From positions 332,501-396,500 of the forward strand of contig JAJAGP010000203.1 in NCBI GenBank assembly GCA_025084515.1: a stretch of DNA of 64,000 nt, written 5' to 3'. The notes under the pieces were generated by a model that was given only the letters and a program-made list of their open reading frames with translations, did no database searches and had not been told where the DNA came from. Shown here in pieces: positions 44,716-52,754 of this stretch (the first letter of the stretch is position 1; every line of letters starts with the position of its first letter). This stretch comes from Ancistrus triradiatus. Lineage: Eukaryota; Chordata; Actinopteri; Siluriformes; Loricariidae. Both the position numbers and the translations under genes were made by a program.

Positions 44716-47224
44716 TAAGTACATCACATTAGGCTTTGAGGATATGACAATGAACCCTATATGATTTATAGCTATATATAAAAAGCAGGCTGCTCAAATG
44801 GTTGCCAAGCCCAGGGACTGATCATCCACGAGGTCAATTTTTTATTTCAGAGCTGCTATAAACATATAAACAAGAGAACAGCAACTCATTAACTACACTT
44901 GCAGCATTTGGCACAGGCCCTTATCCAGAGCGACTTAAAACTCATACAACCTGACTAGGTTCAGTCCAAGCAATTGAGGATTAAGCCTTAATCAAGAACT
45001 CAACAGTGGCAGCTTGTAAGTCCTGGGATTTAAACCCTAAACATGCTGTCCAATAGTCCAGTACCGTAAACATATTTACAAATGCAGCATTTAATGTCAT
45101 GACTTACAACTAGTACAATCCAAGCAACTGTGGGTTAAGAGTCTTGCTCAAGGACCCAACAGTGGTAGCTTGGCAGAGGTGGGATTTGAACCCTGGACCT
45201 GGAATAGGGATTATTGTAGTGTATCAGTACTGACTAAATAGCCAAGATACTGCAGTGTTTCCCATACCTTTATATTTTTTTACTACAGGTAATCTTATCC
45301 CACTCTAAAGCTGAATGCAGAGCATTGCCGGGGTCTCATGCTACACATGGCATCAGTGATTGTTAATAGACTCTGTGCTCTTAATCAATAACTAACTACA
45401 ATTTCTGTTTTGTCTCCGAGCTGTGTTCCGGTACCAGTTCCTGTTCCACACATGATGTTCATCCGCTGCAGCTTCACGCAAGCTGGTTCCGTTAGATCCT
45501 GGAGTGACTCTGTGTATCGGACTACTTAATGCCGATGTGCATATTTTACATTTTACTTGAACTATGACTCCTAGACTTATTAGTTTAGATAAATGAGTTT
45601 CATTCTTAGATTTATCATCTACACCACCCAAGGAGGTTGGGTCCCTTTTTGAGTCTTGGTCCTCCCAAGGTTTCTTCCCCATAACACTCAGGGAGTTTTT
45701 CCTTGCCACTGTCGCCCTAGGCTTGCTCAGTTTGGGATTGGACGTAGATATTAGGAGATAATCTAAAATTGTAAAGTTGCTTTGAGACAATGCTCCATTG
45801 TAAAAAGCGCTATATAAATAAATCTGACTTGACTTGATTCACTCAGCTCTTCCTTACCCTGCACCCTCTGTCTTTCTCACTCACACATTTATGGAAGTAG
45901 AAACTGTCTTTGTGTGACAGGTGCAAAGTTAGGTCCTTGAGCAAGGTCCTTAACCCACAATTGCTTGGATTGCATTAGTTGGAAGTTGCTTTGGTTAATG
46001 GTGTCTGCTAAATAACTAAATTTAAATGTTTAACTAAACGAGTATAGCTTAAGCTTGTGCCCTTCCCCTTTACAGACTGAAATTCCTTGAATCGTTTAAT
46101 GATGTCATGTATTTTAGAGGAGAAATATGCAAATCACTTCCAATTTTTCTTTGAGGAGCATGGTTTTTAAACATTTCAATAATTTTCTCAAAGACTTCAT
46201 CAATCTTCTCAAAGAGTTCATCAACGGACCTCAAAGACTTTTGTGAATACTGTTTTTGTACCAAATTATGTTTACAATGACCTTTTGACATCTCACTAGC
46301 CCTAAATTGCCCCTGTCCCAACTCTTTTTGAGGTGTGTCGCAGGCCTGAAATGCACGAAGATGTTTATTAGCAAATGAAATTAAGTTGCCAAGACAAAAT
46401 ATCTATTTATCTATCCATCCATCCATCCATCCTGGGTTCATACGGTCTTCAGTGAAATAAAATCCCATTTGGGTCGTGTTTTAAACACTGACTGATCACT
46501 TTATTAGCAGCATTTACTTTGTGGTTACAGCTTGTAGGAACACGTTCAGATACAACAGCTTCCTGTGCACAATGAGATAATTCTCCTGTGGCCTTTAATG
46601 ACGATTATTTTTTACAAATTGACCAACATCAATAATACCATGATGCCAAAACCACTCAGGGTTAAGTATTTGATGATAAGTAAATAGTCCACCAGTCAAA
46701 TAACATACAATTCTATGGGCCCTTATCCAGAGCGACTTAAAACTCATACAACCTGACTAGGTTCAGTCCAAGCAATTGAGAATTAAGCCTTAATCAAGAA
46801 CTCAACAGTGGCAGCTTGTAAGTCCTGGGAAAACCACTCAGGGTTAAAGTATTTGATGATAAGTAAATAGTCCACCAGTCAAATAACATACAATTCTATG
46901 GGAAGGTAAGGTATGGGAACGGACTACAGACAGCAACTCCAAGGATACAACCAAACATTTGTATGGTTAGCAGTGTTAATTAAACCAAACCTGCTTGAGA
47001 TGAATTAGGTTTAAACATGAGAATAAAAAAAACAATTAATAAACACATAAGCCAACCTGGTCACGTGCGCTACACAAGCCTAACAGGTTCTTCTGCTCAC
47101 TTACGGTTATTCCTTTAATTCCACTAAACACTGAAGACAATCTGCAAGCTCCTTGTTGATTTTTCCACCCGGATCTCAGTACAGGCAGACACACACGGCG
47201 ACATGGCATAATTAACCCTGACAT
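33681..47224 (-). CDS. fxn: Frataxin gene, five coding exons
   Basis: Spliced minus-strand gene for frataxin, the mitochondrial matrix protein that activates the NFS1-ISCU desulfurase complex in iron-sulfur cluster assembly. Exons: 47105-47224, 43947-44026, 43743-43863, 35469-35566 and 33681-33819 (558 bp, 185 codons plus stop). Intron phases 0, 2, 0, 2 agree at every join and with the human gene as I recall it. The N-terminus (57 residues to the end of YLTLPL) is rich in Arg/Lys with no acidic residue, as expected of a mitochondrial presequence. The acidic first helix (ADETLDALAEFFEDLSD) is the iron-binding ridge. The sheet contains NKQTPNRQIWLSSP, with the Trp and Asn equivalent to human W155 and N146, and RYDWTG follows. 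The acidic second helix (LHDLLAKEFSAMF) closes the fold. The length is shorter than human (210), mainly in the presequence. Confidence 0.95.
33820..35468 (-). other. fxn: fxn intron 4, a GC-AG intron
   Basis: 1649 bp. The donor reads AACAAG then GCAAGC, matching the GC-AG consensus (AG then GCAAGT); the acceptor is TCTTGCAG. It contains a complete GTGGTACCTC-family repeat (34164-34947). The parts 33820-34163 and 34948-35468 hold nothing else I can name. Confidence 0.85.
34164..34947 (+). repeat. GTGGTACCTC-family repeat, most complete copy
   Basis: The left end TATACCTCGGTTC and the right end (inward ACTGGTACCTTGGTTTTCGA) are imperfect inverted repeats, so this copy appears complete at about 780 bp. 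Shared core with 5451-6085 and 59477-59990. It is probably a non-autonomous DNA transposon; no protein is encoded. Confidence 0.65.
35469..35566 (-). CDS. fxn: fxn coding exon 4
   Basis: 98 bp, the same size as I recall for human exon 4. It is preceded by TCTTCCTCTCCACAG and begins in phase 0 with TGVLTVKVGG, continuing through YVINKQTPNRQIWLSSPT, and ends with two bases (AG) of a Ser codon. It carries the central beta-strands that contact the Fe-S assembly complex. The donor is GC rather than GT. Confidence 0.96.
35682..36015 (+). mobile_element. Tc1-derived MITE (CAGTACTGTGC family)
   Basis: Starts CAGTACTGAGTAAAAGTCTT after TA and ends CTTTTGTATAGTACTG. The interior holds Tc1 transposase remains (GAAGAAGCTTGATCAGGAAC; AAACCACTTTTTCAGAAGGG). 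About 330 bp; most of the transposase is deleted. Confidence 0.82.
36088..36451 (-). mobile_element. Tc1-derived MITE (CAGTACTGTGC family), complete ends
   Basis: Both tips are intact (CAGTACTGTGCAAAAGTCTT inward from each side). It lies in the opposite orientation to, and 72 bp from, the copy at 35682-36015. The interior runs from a transposase fragment (CTTCTTCAGACTGTAGACGG) to a TTTCCTGTATTTTCTGGTTG block shared with 57425-57455. Confidence 0.88.
36452..37519. other. Intron sequence, nothing recognised
   Basis: About 1.1 kb within fxn intron 3 with no repeat or exon that I can support. Confidence 0.4.
37520..37965 (+). mobile_element. Tc1-like transposon with large internal deletion
   Basis: The transposase start (SKDTSCGRGKSVHLFQKGQI, with REHEPSLSHVD after it) is joined directly to the end of the DDE domain (NPDLNPIENLWDVLEE, holding the third catalytic residue). 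The region between, about 600 bp in an intact Tc1, is gone. C-terminal remains continue to about 37945. Terminal repeats are not clear. Confidence 0.75.
37966..39032. other. Intron sequence, nothing recognised
   Basis: Within fxn intron 3. It has a G run at 38721-38730 but no gene or named repeat. Confidence 0.4.
39041..39878. mobile_element. Non-autonomous hAT transposon with perfect 8-bp target duplication
   Basis: 838 bp flanked by GTGTCCGC at 39033-39040 and 39879-39886, the 8-bp duplication typical of hAT insertion. Tips are TGGAGGTTGGCGGAT and, inward from the right, TAGAGGTGGGCGATA. The left 260 bp is GC-rich with CACGTG and CCAAT motifs, like the promoter of an autonomous parent. The AT-rich right part contains two diverged tandem units of about 200 bp (about 39295-39510 and 39515-39700). 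No transposase frame. Confidence 0.9.
39887..41370. other. Intron sequence, little recognised
   Basis: Within fxn intron 3. A TTTA microsatellite lies at 40219-40243. No supported exon; short frames lack splice and codon support. Confidence 0.4.
41373..41430. repeat. CG/CA dinucleotide microsatellite
   Basis: A short CG run followed by more than 20 CA units. It runs straight into the tip of the Tc1 copy that begins at 41428. Confidence 0.95.
41640..42686 (-). pseudogene. Tc1 transposase, multiply frameshifted
   Basis: The start codon at 42684-42686 gives MAKTK and then a frameshift. Later blocks on the minus strand are RPRLKFAREHMDDPEEDWEN (about 42200-42260), ENRTFL-type remains, FQNDNDPKHTARATKEWLRK with the second catalytic Asp (about 41850-41910), and WPSQSPYLSPIEHLWREL with the catalytic Glu (about 41795-41850). 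All domains of a Tc1 transposase are traceable, but no single frame covers them. Confidence 0.88.
42999..43407. mobile_element. PIF/Harbinger-like foldback MITE
   Basis: 409 bp inserted in the right terminal repeat of the Tc1 copy. The host sequence CTTTCTAAGTAGG is split with duplication of TAA (42996-42998 and 43408-43410). A 3-bp TWA duplication and GGG...CCC tips (GGGTGTACTCAC on both ends, inward) are Harbinger hallmarks. The interior is itself a long hairpin: TGCTTTCGTCATCACC... and ...GTACATATGATCGGGTAAT on the left pair with their inverted forms at 43245-43315. No frame of note. Higher GC than the surroundings. Confidence 0.88.
43462..43742. other. Intron sequence, nothing recognised
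   Basis: The start of fxn intron 3 on the minus strand, immediately after exon 3; no regulatory motif recognised. Confidence 0.4.
43743..43863 (-). CDS. fxn: fxn coding exon 3
   Basis: 121 bp, the size I recall for human exon 3. The acceptor is TTCTGTCTCAG. The first base G completes a Lys codon, then 40 codons run from ELTEAAYEKL through ADETLDALAEFFEDLSD to SDYDVVFS. The donor is GTGAGT. This exon encodes the acidic first alpha-helix, the proposed iron and partner-binding ridge, and the first beta-strand. Confidence 0.97.
43864..43946 (-). other. fxn: fxn intron 2, only 83 bp
   Basis: Donor GTAAGA, acceptor CTGTCTCAG, with a T-rich run before it. It is close to the lower size limit of vertebrate introns. 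Confidence 0.93.
43947..44026 (-). CDS. fxn: fxn coding exon 2
   Basis: 80 bp, read as 26 codons plus two bases: CLSFGHVQRRGLYLTLPL, then ADENALQF and the first two bases of Lys. The acceptor is CTGTTCCCCAG. As I recall, the human exon is 98 bp, so this one is six codons shorter, in the poorly conserved region around the processing site. Phase 0 at its start and 2 at its end match the neighbours. Confidence 0.88.
44221..44415 (+). mobile_element. Retroelement 3'-end repeat fragment
   Basis: Diverged copy of the 6466-6765 family: CCCAAGGAGGTTGGGTCCCT and AATTTGGGATTGG, without the final tail. Confidence 0.6.
44689..44713. repeat. AAAT microsatellite
   Basis: About six AAAT units in fxn intron 1. 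Confidence 0.9.
44894..45069 (-). mobile_element. tRNA-derived SINE, diverged
   Basis: Reversed copy with private changes: CTCATACAACCTGACTAGG inserted in the middle, and GCAGCTTGTAAGTCCTGGG. The part 44916-45028 is the apparent source of the near-identical 113 bp at 46718-46830. Confidence 0.85.
45071..45200 (-). mobile_element. tRNA-derived SINE, head lost
   Basis: Follows the previous SINE in the same orientation. Keeps the tail and middle (AATGCAGCATTTAATG; GTCTTGCTCAAGGACCC) and the B-box region (GATTTGAACCCTGG). The tRNA head beyond is missing. Confidence 0.8.
45310..45836 (+). mobile_element. Retroelement 3'-end repeat, long copy
   Basis: Begins near GCCGGGGTCTCATGCTACAC, passes through AGCTGTGTTCCGG and GGAGTTTTTCCTTGCCACTG, and ends AAAAGCGCTATATAAATAAA plus TGACT repeats. 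It matches 51006-51520 along its length. No long frame survives. Confidence 0.65.
45931..46029 (+). mobile_element. SINE 3' fragment
   Basis: Keeps only the middle and tail (TCCTTGAGCAAGGTCCTTAA; TGGTGTCTGCTAAATAAC). Confidence 0.75.
46066..46395 (-). mobile_element. Tc1/mariner-superfamily fragment, related to 2697-4084
   Basis: On the minus strand: the end region CATTTCAGGCCTGCGACACA, GGGGCAATTTAGGGCTAG, and transposase start remains (MFKNHAPQRKIGSDLHIS). The left part contains a small expansion repeating a FEKI(D/I)E(V/M)F motif. Truncated after the helix-turn-helix. Confidence 0.72.
46411..46432. repeat. ATCC microsatellite
   Basis: About five ATCC units in fxn intron 1. Confidence 0.85.
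46648..46902. repeat. 113-bp SINE segment between 72-bp direct repeats
   Basis: 46648-46719 and 46830-46902 are direct repeats (start AAAACCACTCAGGGTTAA, end AATTCTATGGG) differing by one inserted A. Between them, 46718-46830 matches 44916-45028 over 113 bp with one mismatch (GAGAATT for GAGGATT), including that copy's private changes. The source lies 1.8 kb away. It looks like repair-type copying rather than retrotransposition. Confidence 0.88.
47105..47224 (-). CDS. fxn: fxn coding exon 1 (mitochondrial presequence)
   Basis: 40 codons starting MSGLIMPCRRVCLPVLRSGW, ending GIKGIT, followed by the donor GTAAGTG. Phase 0 at its end joins exon 2 correctly. An alternative in-frame start is the ATG at 47207-47209 (35 codons). 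The peptide has seven Arg/Lys and no Asp/Glu, suiting a mitochondrial targeting signal. Homology cannot confirm it because this region is poorly conserved. Confidence 0.75.
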
Positions 47225-48160
47225 TTCTACAAATAACACTTGTTATACACATGTACCTATCACAACTTGGTCCCAACACACAGGATCTAGTTTCCGCTTT
47301 CAAAATAAAAGTCCATAGAAACAAATCTCTTCAGTTACCAATCACAAAACTAAACTCAATTCGATTAATTCATCTTTACTATGCCCACCTGTTACATCTG
47401 TTATTATCCTCAACATAACAACAAGCGGGGATATAGTGGTGAAGATTCAGTTCAAAATACTTTTAACATAAACAATAATTATCAATAAATCAACATACCT
47501 AAGCGATAGTTAAAAAATATACTGACAAGTCCACGACAGCAGCCCGGTCAGCAATCTGAGATTATCTTGAGAACATCCAAAGGAGTATTGCCTCTAATCC
47601 CATTTCCATCGTTTCCAATTCTGACACAAGCACCTCTAAAAATACACCATAGTCTCCAACATAAGCCCAGGGTGTTCTCAAAAGCCCTTGATCCTTTTTT
47701 TCTATATAAAATGTTAAAATAACTACCGTTTCCCCTTACTGTCTCTGACTGGACTGTCCAAAACCTCTGGGGAAATATCGCCATCTATGGGTCTGTTCTG
47801 TCGCGAGTTGTGTTGCGTGAGTTGGGTGTCATTCATTCGGTCTGAATTTGTATTTGTATAAGATTACACAAAGTCCCTGGGAAACCTAGGGGTGCATAAC
47901 AGTAGATGAACATTTCATTCAGTTCAAACAAACACACGTGGAAAAGTATTACTCAGGTATGTATTTATATGCTAGCTTAGTGAACACTTTGGATTTGCTC
48001 AAACTTCTGCATTAATCACGTATAAAATGTGAGTTGCATTCCATCCCTAAAGATACTGGGGCTCTCAAAATTAACTTCAATAACAGGTTATTTAATTAAC
48101 AATTATTTTAAACTCCAGTATCGCATTTTTGCTATTCGACTGCGAGACACATATTGTTGG
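47225..48160. other. 5' flank of fxn; no clear promoter motif
   Basis: It must hold the fxn 5' UTR and promoter on the minus strand if exon 1 is right. No TATA box or CpG island is obvious. A 78-codon minus frame (47548-47784) has no recognised family. Confidence 0.4.
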
Positions 48161-48340
48161 CCTGTGGTAGCCTAGTGGTTAAGATACTGGCCTATAGACC
48201 AAAAGGTCCAGGGTTCAAATCCCACCACTGCCACTGTTTGGCTCCTTGAGCAAGACCCTTAACCCACAATTGCTTGGATTGTAAGACTGTACCAATTGTA
48301 AGTCGCTCTGGATAAGGGCGTCTGATAAATACTGTAAATT
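48161..48340 (+). mobile_element. tRNA-derived SINE, short deletion
   Basis: A box TAGCCTAGTGG, B box GGTTCAAATCC, tail GGATAAGGGCGTCTGATAAA. About 10 bp is missing between CCACCACTG and CCACTG. Confidence 0.9.
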
Positions 48341-48409
48341 AGTTCTGTCTAAAATGGTTCTACAGTCACTATTCCCAACATTGTGTAGCTCCCCCTTATT
48401 CCCTAGAGG

Positions 48410-48600
48410 CTCTGACCAGTCCATCTATGGACTCCATGAAACCTCTGAAGGTGTCCTGTGGGATCTGGCACCAAGACGTTAGATGCAGATCCTTTAACTT
48501 CTGTAAGTTGTGAGGTGGGACCTCTGTGATTTGGACTTCTTTGTCCAGCACATCCAACAGATGCTCGATCAGATTGAGAGCTGGGGAATTTACACTCACC
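48410..48600 (-). pseudogene. Tc1 transposase C-terminal fragment
   Basis: The minus frame ends with SPALNLIEHLLDVLDKEVQI and then LTSWCQIPQDTFRGFMESID, the end of a Tc1 DDE domain (usual form '..SPDLNPIEHLWDVLD..') including the catalytic Glu. The open frame continues upstream to 49016, but that part is unrelated low-complexity translation. No terminal repeats found. Confidence 0.8.
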
Positions 48601-49138
48601 AACAACTTTATAATCTGAGCTTTGTGACATGATGTGAAGTGCAGTTTATTGAGGAATAACCACTGGCAGGCGAACAGCAGTGGTGAACAAGGTATGGGAG
48701 CCTGGGACTGGGCATGAGGGACAGGAGTTAAGAACCACAGCTTGAACCTACAAGCTAAGAAACCCTGGGACCTAGCATGGAGACTTGTGCCAGGTGTGGA
48801 AACCAGTCTGGAAACAAGGTGTAGCGGCTGGACACTAGACATGAGACCAGTTGTGGAGGCTGGAGACCAAGACCAGGTGTGACTAGGTGGACTAAGAGAA
48901 ACACAGAAGAAATTTCTTTCATGGAACAGGAAAAAGCCAAAACCAGGGGAGAGGCAGCGTAGAAAAACATTACATAAGTCGACCAACGAGCTGCCAAACA
49001 GTGAGAGGAAAAGCAAGGCTTAAACAGACGGAGCTAACGAGGAGAAAATCACAAGCATGTGTGCCAATTAACAGAGAGAAAGATCGATTGGCTAGGAAAA
49101 CAGCAGAGCAATTTACCGCCACTAGATGGAGACAGAGA
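48601..49138. other. No gene recognised
   Basis: The upstream half of a long minus-strand open frame (to 49016) lies here, but its Ser/Pro/Leu-rich translation looks incidental. GGAGACCAAGACCAGG-type phrases suggest old repeat DNA. Confidence 0.35.
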
Positions 49139-49480
49139 CCATTCATTCATTTATTGTCTCATCGGCTTATCCTGGTCAGGGTCGCAGGAGAGCCGATGCC
49201 TAGCCGGCAACACAGAGTACAAGGCACGAACAATCCTAGACAGGGCGCCAATCCATCGTAGGGCACATACATCCACACACTCAGACACAGTCACACTCTA
49301 AGGGACACCTTGGAAACACCAATGAACCTAACACACGTCTTTGGAATGTGGGAGAAAACCCACGTGAACATGGAAGAAACATGAAAATTCCACACAGGCA
49401 GAGCCCGGGGTGGGATTGAAGCAGGGATCGCAGAGCTGTGAGGCAACAGTGCTAACCACTGCACCATAGTACCACCTTGT
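49139..49480 (-). mobile_element. V-SINE/DANA-like SINE
   Basis: On the minus strand: the tRNA-like head TGGTGCAGTGGTTAGCACTG, B-box region GCTTCAATCCC, the central domain (GTGTGGAATTTTCATGTTTC; CATTCCAAAGACGTGTG), then GGCGCCCTGTCTAGGATTG and a GAATGAATG tail. Longer than the copy at 29630-29910 and better preserved. Confidence 0.85.
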
Positions 49481-50254
49481 GAGAGATAGACCAGGAGAAG
49501 AAAAACAAAATGACAGAAATGAGCCAGTAAGAAAACAAACAGGGCAAAAAAGCAACAAATAGAGAACAGGGTGAAGCCCAACACACATAGTAAGGGTGAA
49601 TAAAAAGGTTTATGTAAGAAATACTTTTGAGAGCATTGTGCATCAGCAGCTGGCATCCAAGCTGACGTGTCCCCTTGGTCTTGAGACTGCTGTTAGTTTT
49701 ATAATTCTCATATCTGTTTTTGAGATTCAGATGCTCACATATGCTCACAGGAAAAATACTTTGAATACTGTTTTTTCGCCTGCTGGTTGTCAATGCCATC
49801 TCAGCAAAGATTGCTAGCTCAAGCCGCCGGGCAAGGCGTGTCGACAGTGGACAGCAAAGGTCACACGACCTCCAGGGTGCCAGATCGGCCTTGCTGTCAC
49901 AAGGTTAACACCGCTCTGAATGCTGATGGAGCTCCGCTGTGTTTCTGGACGAATTGCACTGAACCTTGCTTTTAGATCTCACAAATTCATTCAGCAACAT
50001 CTTACAACCTAGACATGACACTTTTAATCTCCATCAAAAAGACTTTATCGAGAGCATTAAGGACAGTGTAATAGCAATATCCAGCTTGGAAGTGAGTGCA
50101 AATCTCAAGGAGAAATAAGGTTAAACTAGAAAATATGTCTTTGACATCAAATTTGCAAAGTATAGGAACTGCAAAAAGGAGTTCATGAGGAAATCTCAAG
50201 CTTTTATTCTTTTAAGAACTTCTATTCAGGAAGAGTTGTGAAGAGTTATGATAT
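49481..50254. other. No gene recognised
   Basis: No convincing frame, RNA or repeat. Confidence 0.35.
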
Positions 50255-50520
50255 TTTGTGTCCATAATTCTAAAATCCATTTTCACACTCATCAGACCAG
50301 GCAACACTTTGCCCATGCCTGTGGGCCACCCAGTGTGGTCTTCTTCTGCTGTAGCCCACCTGCTTCAACGTTCCACATGTGCATTCAGAGATGCTTTTCT
50401 GTATATTTGAGTTTCTGTCTCTTTCTGTCAGCTCATACCAGTCTGGCCATTCTCCTCTGACCTCCAGTATCATCAAAGCATTTATACCCAGAGAACTGGA
50501 TATTTCCTCTTTTTTGGGAC
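50255..50520 (-). pseudogene. Tc1-like transposase fragment
   Basis: The minus frame reads PDWYELTERDRNSNI, QKSISECT, VGYSRRRPHWV and VAWSDECE in order. This is the middle of a widespread fish Tc1-like transposase; WSDE holds the first catalytic Asp. About 60 bp is deleted between HWV and the HGQSV block. No ends. Confidence 0.78.
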
Positions 50521-50759
50521 AGGTGTACCTCATATAGTGCTGTTTTATATTTCTTCTTTCAGTGGGAAATAATTCCAGGGACGAATGAGTAGAGCTCAGA
50601 GAGTGAGAGAAGTTAAAGAGAACAAATTGAGTAGATTGAAAGAAGTACAAGTTGTGTTGTTTGTTTTTAATACGTTTATACTTTGCTATTCTGTAACGGA
50701 ATTTAATATTATAAATATGTAAAGAGCAAACATCCTTCTACTAGTATATTGTTCCATGC

Positions 50760-51520
50760 TTGAAGACCACCTTTAGTTGGCATTATTGGGATCCTTGATT
50801 GTGGGCGGTCTGGCTGAACTGGGCTTCGGTCCTCGTGATCTTGACTCATGCATCCTTGCCTTAGAATAAGGGCAGAGCTGGGGGTTCATACTCAAAGAGT
50901 CTTATGGTGATCAGAGACGTTGGGTTGCTGTCTTCTGCCTCCCGTGGGGTTGCCAATATCTCATGTGATCCCTCTTGGCTGTGTTTCCTACCAATTCTCC
51001 TCTTTCTAGCTATGCTGCTATAGCTAATGCTGCCGGGGTCTCATGCTACACTGGCATCAGTGATTGTTAATAGACACTGTGCTCTTAATCAATAACTAAT
51101 TACATTTTCTGTTTTCTCTCCGAGCTGTGTTCCGGCAGTTCCTGCCCCACACATGATGTTCATCTGATGGAGCTCCACTCAAGCTGCTTCCGTCATCAGC
51201 TCCAGCCCCATCATACCTGGACCACTTAATGTCGATGTGCATACTTCACATTTTATTCGACCATGACTCCATGACTTTAGTTTCGCTCTTAGATTTATCA
51301 TCTACGCCGCAAAAGAAGGTTGGGTCCCTTTTTGATTCTTGGTCCTCCCAAGGTTTCTTCCTATAACTAGGGAGTTTTTCCTTGCCACTGTCGCCCTAGG
51401 CTTGCTCAATTTGGGATTGGACGTAGTTATTAGGAGATAATCTAAACTTGTAAAGTTGCTTTGAGACAATGCTCCATTGTAAAAAGCTCTATATAAATAG
51501 ATCTGACTTGACTTGACTTG
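50760..51520 (+). mobile_element. Retroelement 3'-end repeat, longest copy
   Basis: The longest member of the CGCTATATAAATAAA family, extending about 250 bp further upstream than 45310-45836 (GGGCGGTCTGGCTGAACTGG; GTTGCCAATATCTCATG). The end is AGCTCTATATAAATAGATC plus TGACT repeats at 51515. Confidence 0.6.
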
Positions 51521-51833
51521 TTTTCTGTGAACTCTACTCCAACAAAGTATAACAGACGTAGGTTTCAAGATTAGTAATTATTTACCCCACCAATGGTATT
51601 TATATGGAACCAATGTTCCATATAAATACCAGACAATGTTTGCCTCTTTTTAGGGGGCAGAATTTAAAATTAGTCTTCCTTAACATTTGTTGTACAAGGA
51701 ATACAGAATGATAGAGAGTTGGAAAACAGTTACATACAAAATAGTACAAATGTAAAGCTCCACAGGATGATGTTGTTCTTCAAAATGTACAGATATTTTT
51801 AGGCATTCTGTTGTCTCATCTGGCTTGAAAAAT

Positions 51834-52040
51834 ACATTTACAGCATTTAGCAGACGCCCTTATCCAGAGCAACTTACAAATGGTACAATCTTACAGTCCA
51901 TGCAATTGTAGGTTAAGGGTCTTGCTCAAGGACCCAACACTGGCAGCTTGGCAGAGGTGGGATTTGAACTCTGGACCTTTTGGGTCCAGCCTAGCAGTTA
52001 AGGTAGTCCAGTACCTTAACCGCTAGGCTACCACAGTCCC
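51834..52040 (-). mobile_element. tRNA-derived SINE with internal inverted duplicate
   Basis: Full reversed copy, but just before the tRNA head it contains an extra CCAGCCTAGCAGTTAAGGTA, a plus-strand version of the A-box head. The true head follows (CCTTAACCGCTAGGCTACCA). The insert makes a small local hairpin. Confidence 0.9.
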
Positions 52041-52151
52041 ACTAAATAGTTCACATTGCTGCTGTAAACGGAGAATGGTTCTGAACCTTTGAGCTAAACC
52101 CTGAATGTTTAAAATGTCTGGCTCCTCCCCTGATCACTACTAGTCCTGTAC

Positions 52152-52320
52152 AGCTGTGGTGGCTTAGTGGAGAGCCAGCCGCTGAAAACTGCAGCCCCTG
52201 AGGGTGTGCGTTCAAATCCCGGGTGAGGTCAGGACCCAGAGATGGACCCAGGGTGTACCTCTGTCTGCCCAGTGAAGTCCGGGTTAAGTTCCAGACCCCC
52301 AGCTGTAGCCATGACCTGAA
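52152..52320 (+). mobile_element. Second type of tRNA-derived SINE
   Basis: A-box-like TGGCTTAGTGG and B-box-like CGTTCAAATCCC at tRNA spacing. These are followed by GACCCAGAGATGGACCCAGG and CCAGACCCCCAGCTG, unlike the dominant SINE. The 3' end is uncertain. Confidence 0.5.
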
Positions 52321-52499
52321 GTGGGAATTAACAGGATGCGTTGCTTTGCGTTATGCCATTGGTCTTCTGCTATACAGTACAGCAAGTTCCTCTGCGCATT
52401 TAGATCTGCGCATGCTCCCAAACTAATGTGACTTGTAATACCACTGCACATCCTGCAGATGACGTTGTAGCCGTACCCTATGTGATTTCTGCAGTCTGA

Positions 52500-52754
52500 T
52501 TGAGCATATATACATAAACTTAGAGAGCGGCTGAGGGCTGTCAGGGCTGCTGGAGTGTGAAGTGGCTGTGGGAGGCGTTGCGCTTCGGACGGATTACGGC
52601 TCTGTGCATTACTGAAGCAGGAGGCAGGCTGTCGTGCGCATACCTCCAAATACTCCGCCGTCTCACACGGATACACTGCTTTACTGGATTACCGTTTAGC
52701 CAGACCAGCGATCTGACACCGAGACCCTCACCACACGACTGATAAATCCTCCAG
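52500..52754 (+). promoter_or_regulatory. Possible promoter and non-coding first exon
   Basis: A TATA-like CATATATACATA at 52504-52515 is followed about 30 bp later by a locally GC-rich stretch (GGCGTTGCGCTTCGGACGG) of about 215 bp that ends in a good splice donor, CTCCAG then GTAGGA (52755). No conserved protein is visible; a 61-codon frame with no family match sits within. Position and composition fit the 5' UTR exon of an unknown plus-strand gene running out of view. Inference only. Confidence 0.3.

Larger units (their letters stand above)
44027..47104 (-). other. fxn: fxn intron 1 (3.1 kb)
   Basis: Donor GTAAGT after exon 1; acceptor TTCCCCAG. It contains LINE-tail repeats, SINEs, a Tc1-type fragment, AAAT and ATCC microsatellites and a probable templated insertion (46648-46902). 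No GAA/TTC tract is present, unlike human intron 1. Confidence 0.85.

Noticed and set aside
33681..47224. Reading flanking orphan exons as tjp2 or pip5k1b from human synteny
   Set aside because: These genes flank FXN in humans, but none of the three orphan peptides resembles the parts of those proteins I know, so I did not assign them.
47548..47784. Alternative first exon of fxn
   Set aside because: No presequence character and no donor in the phase needed. The segment at 47105-47224 has a strong donor, the right phase and a basic N-terminus.
48396..49016. 206-codon minus-strand open frame, the longest in the window
   Set aside because: Only its last 60 codons are meaningful (Tc1 transposase C-terminus). 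The rest is low-complexity translation of non-coding DNA without domain features.
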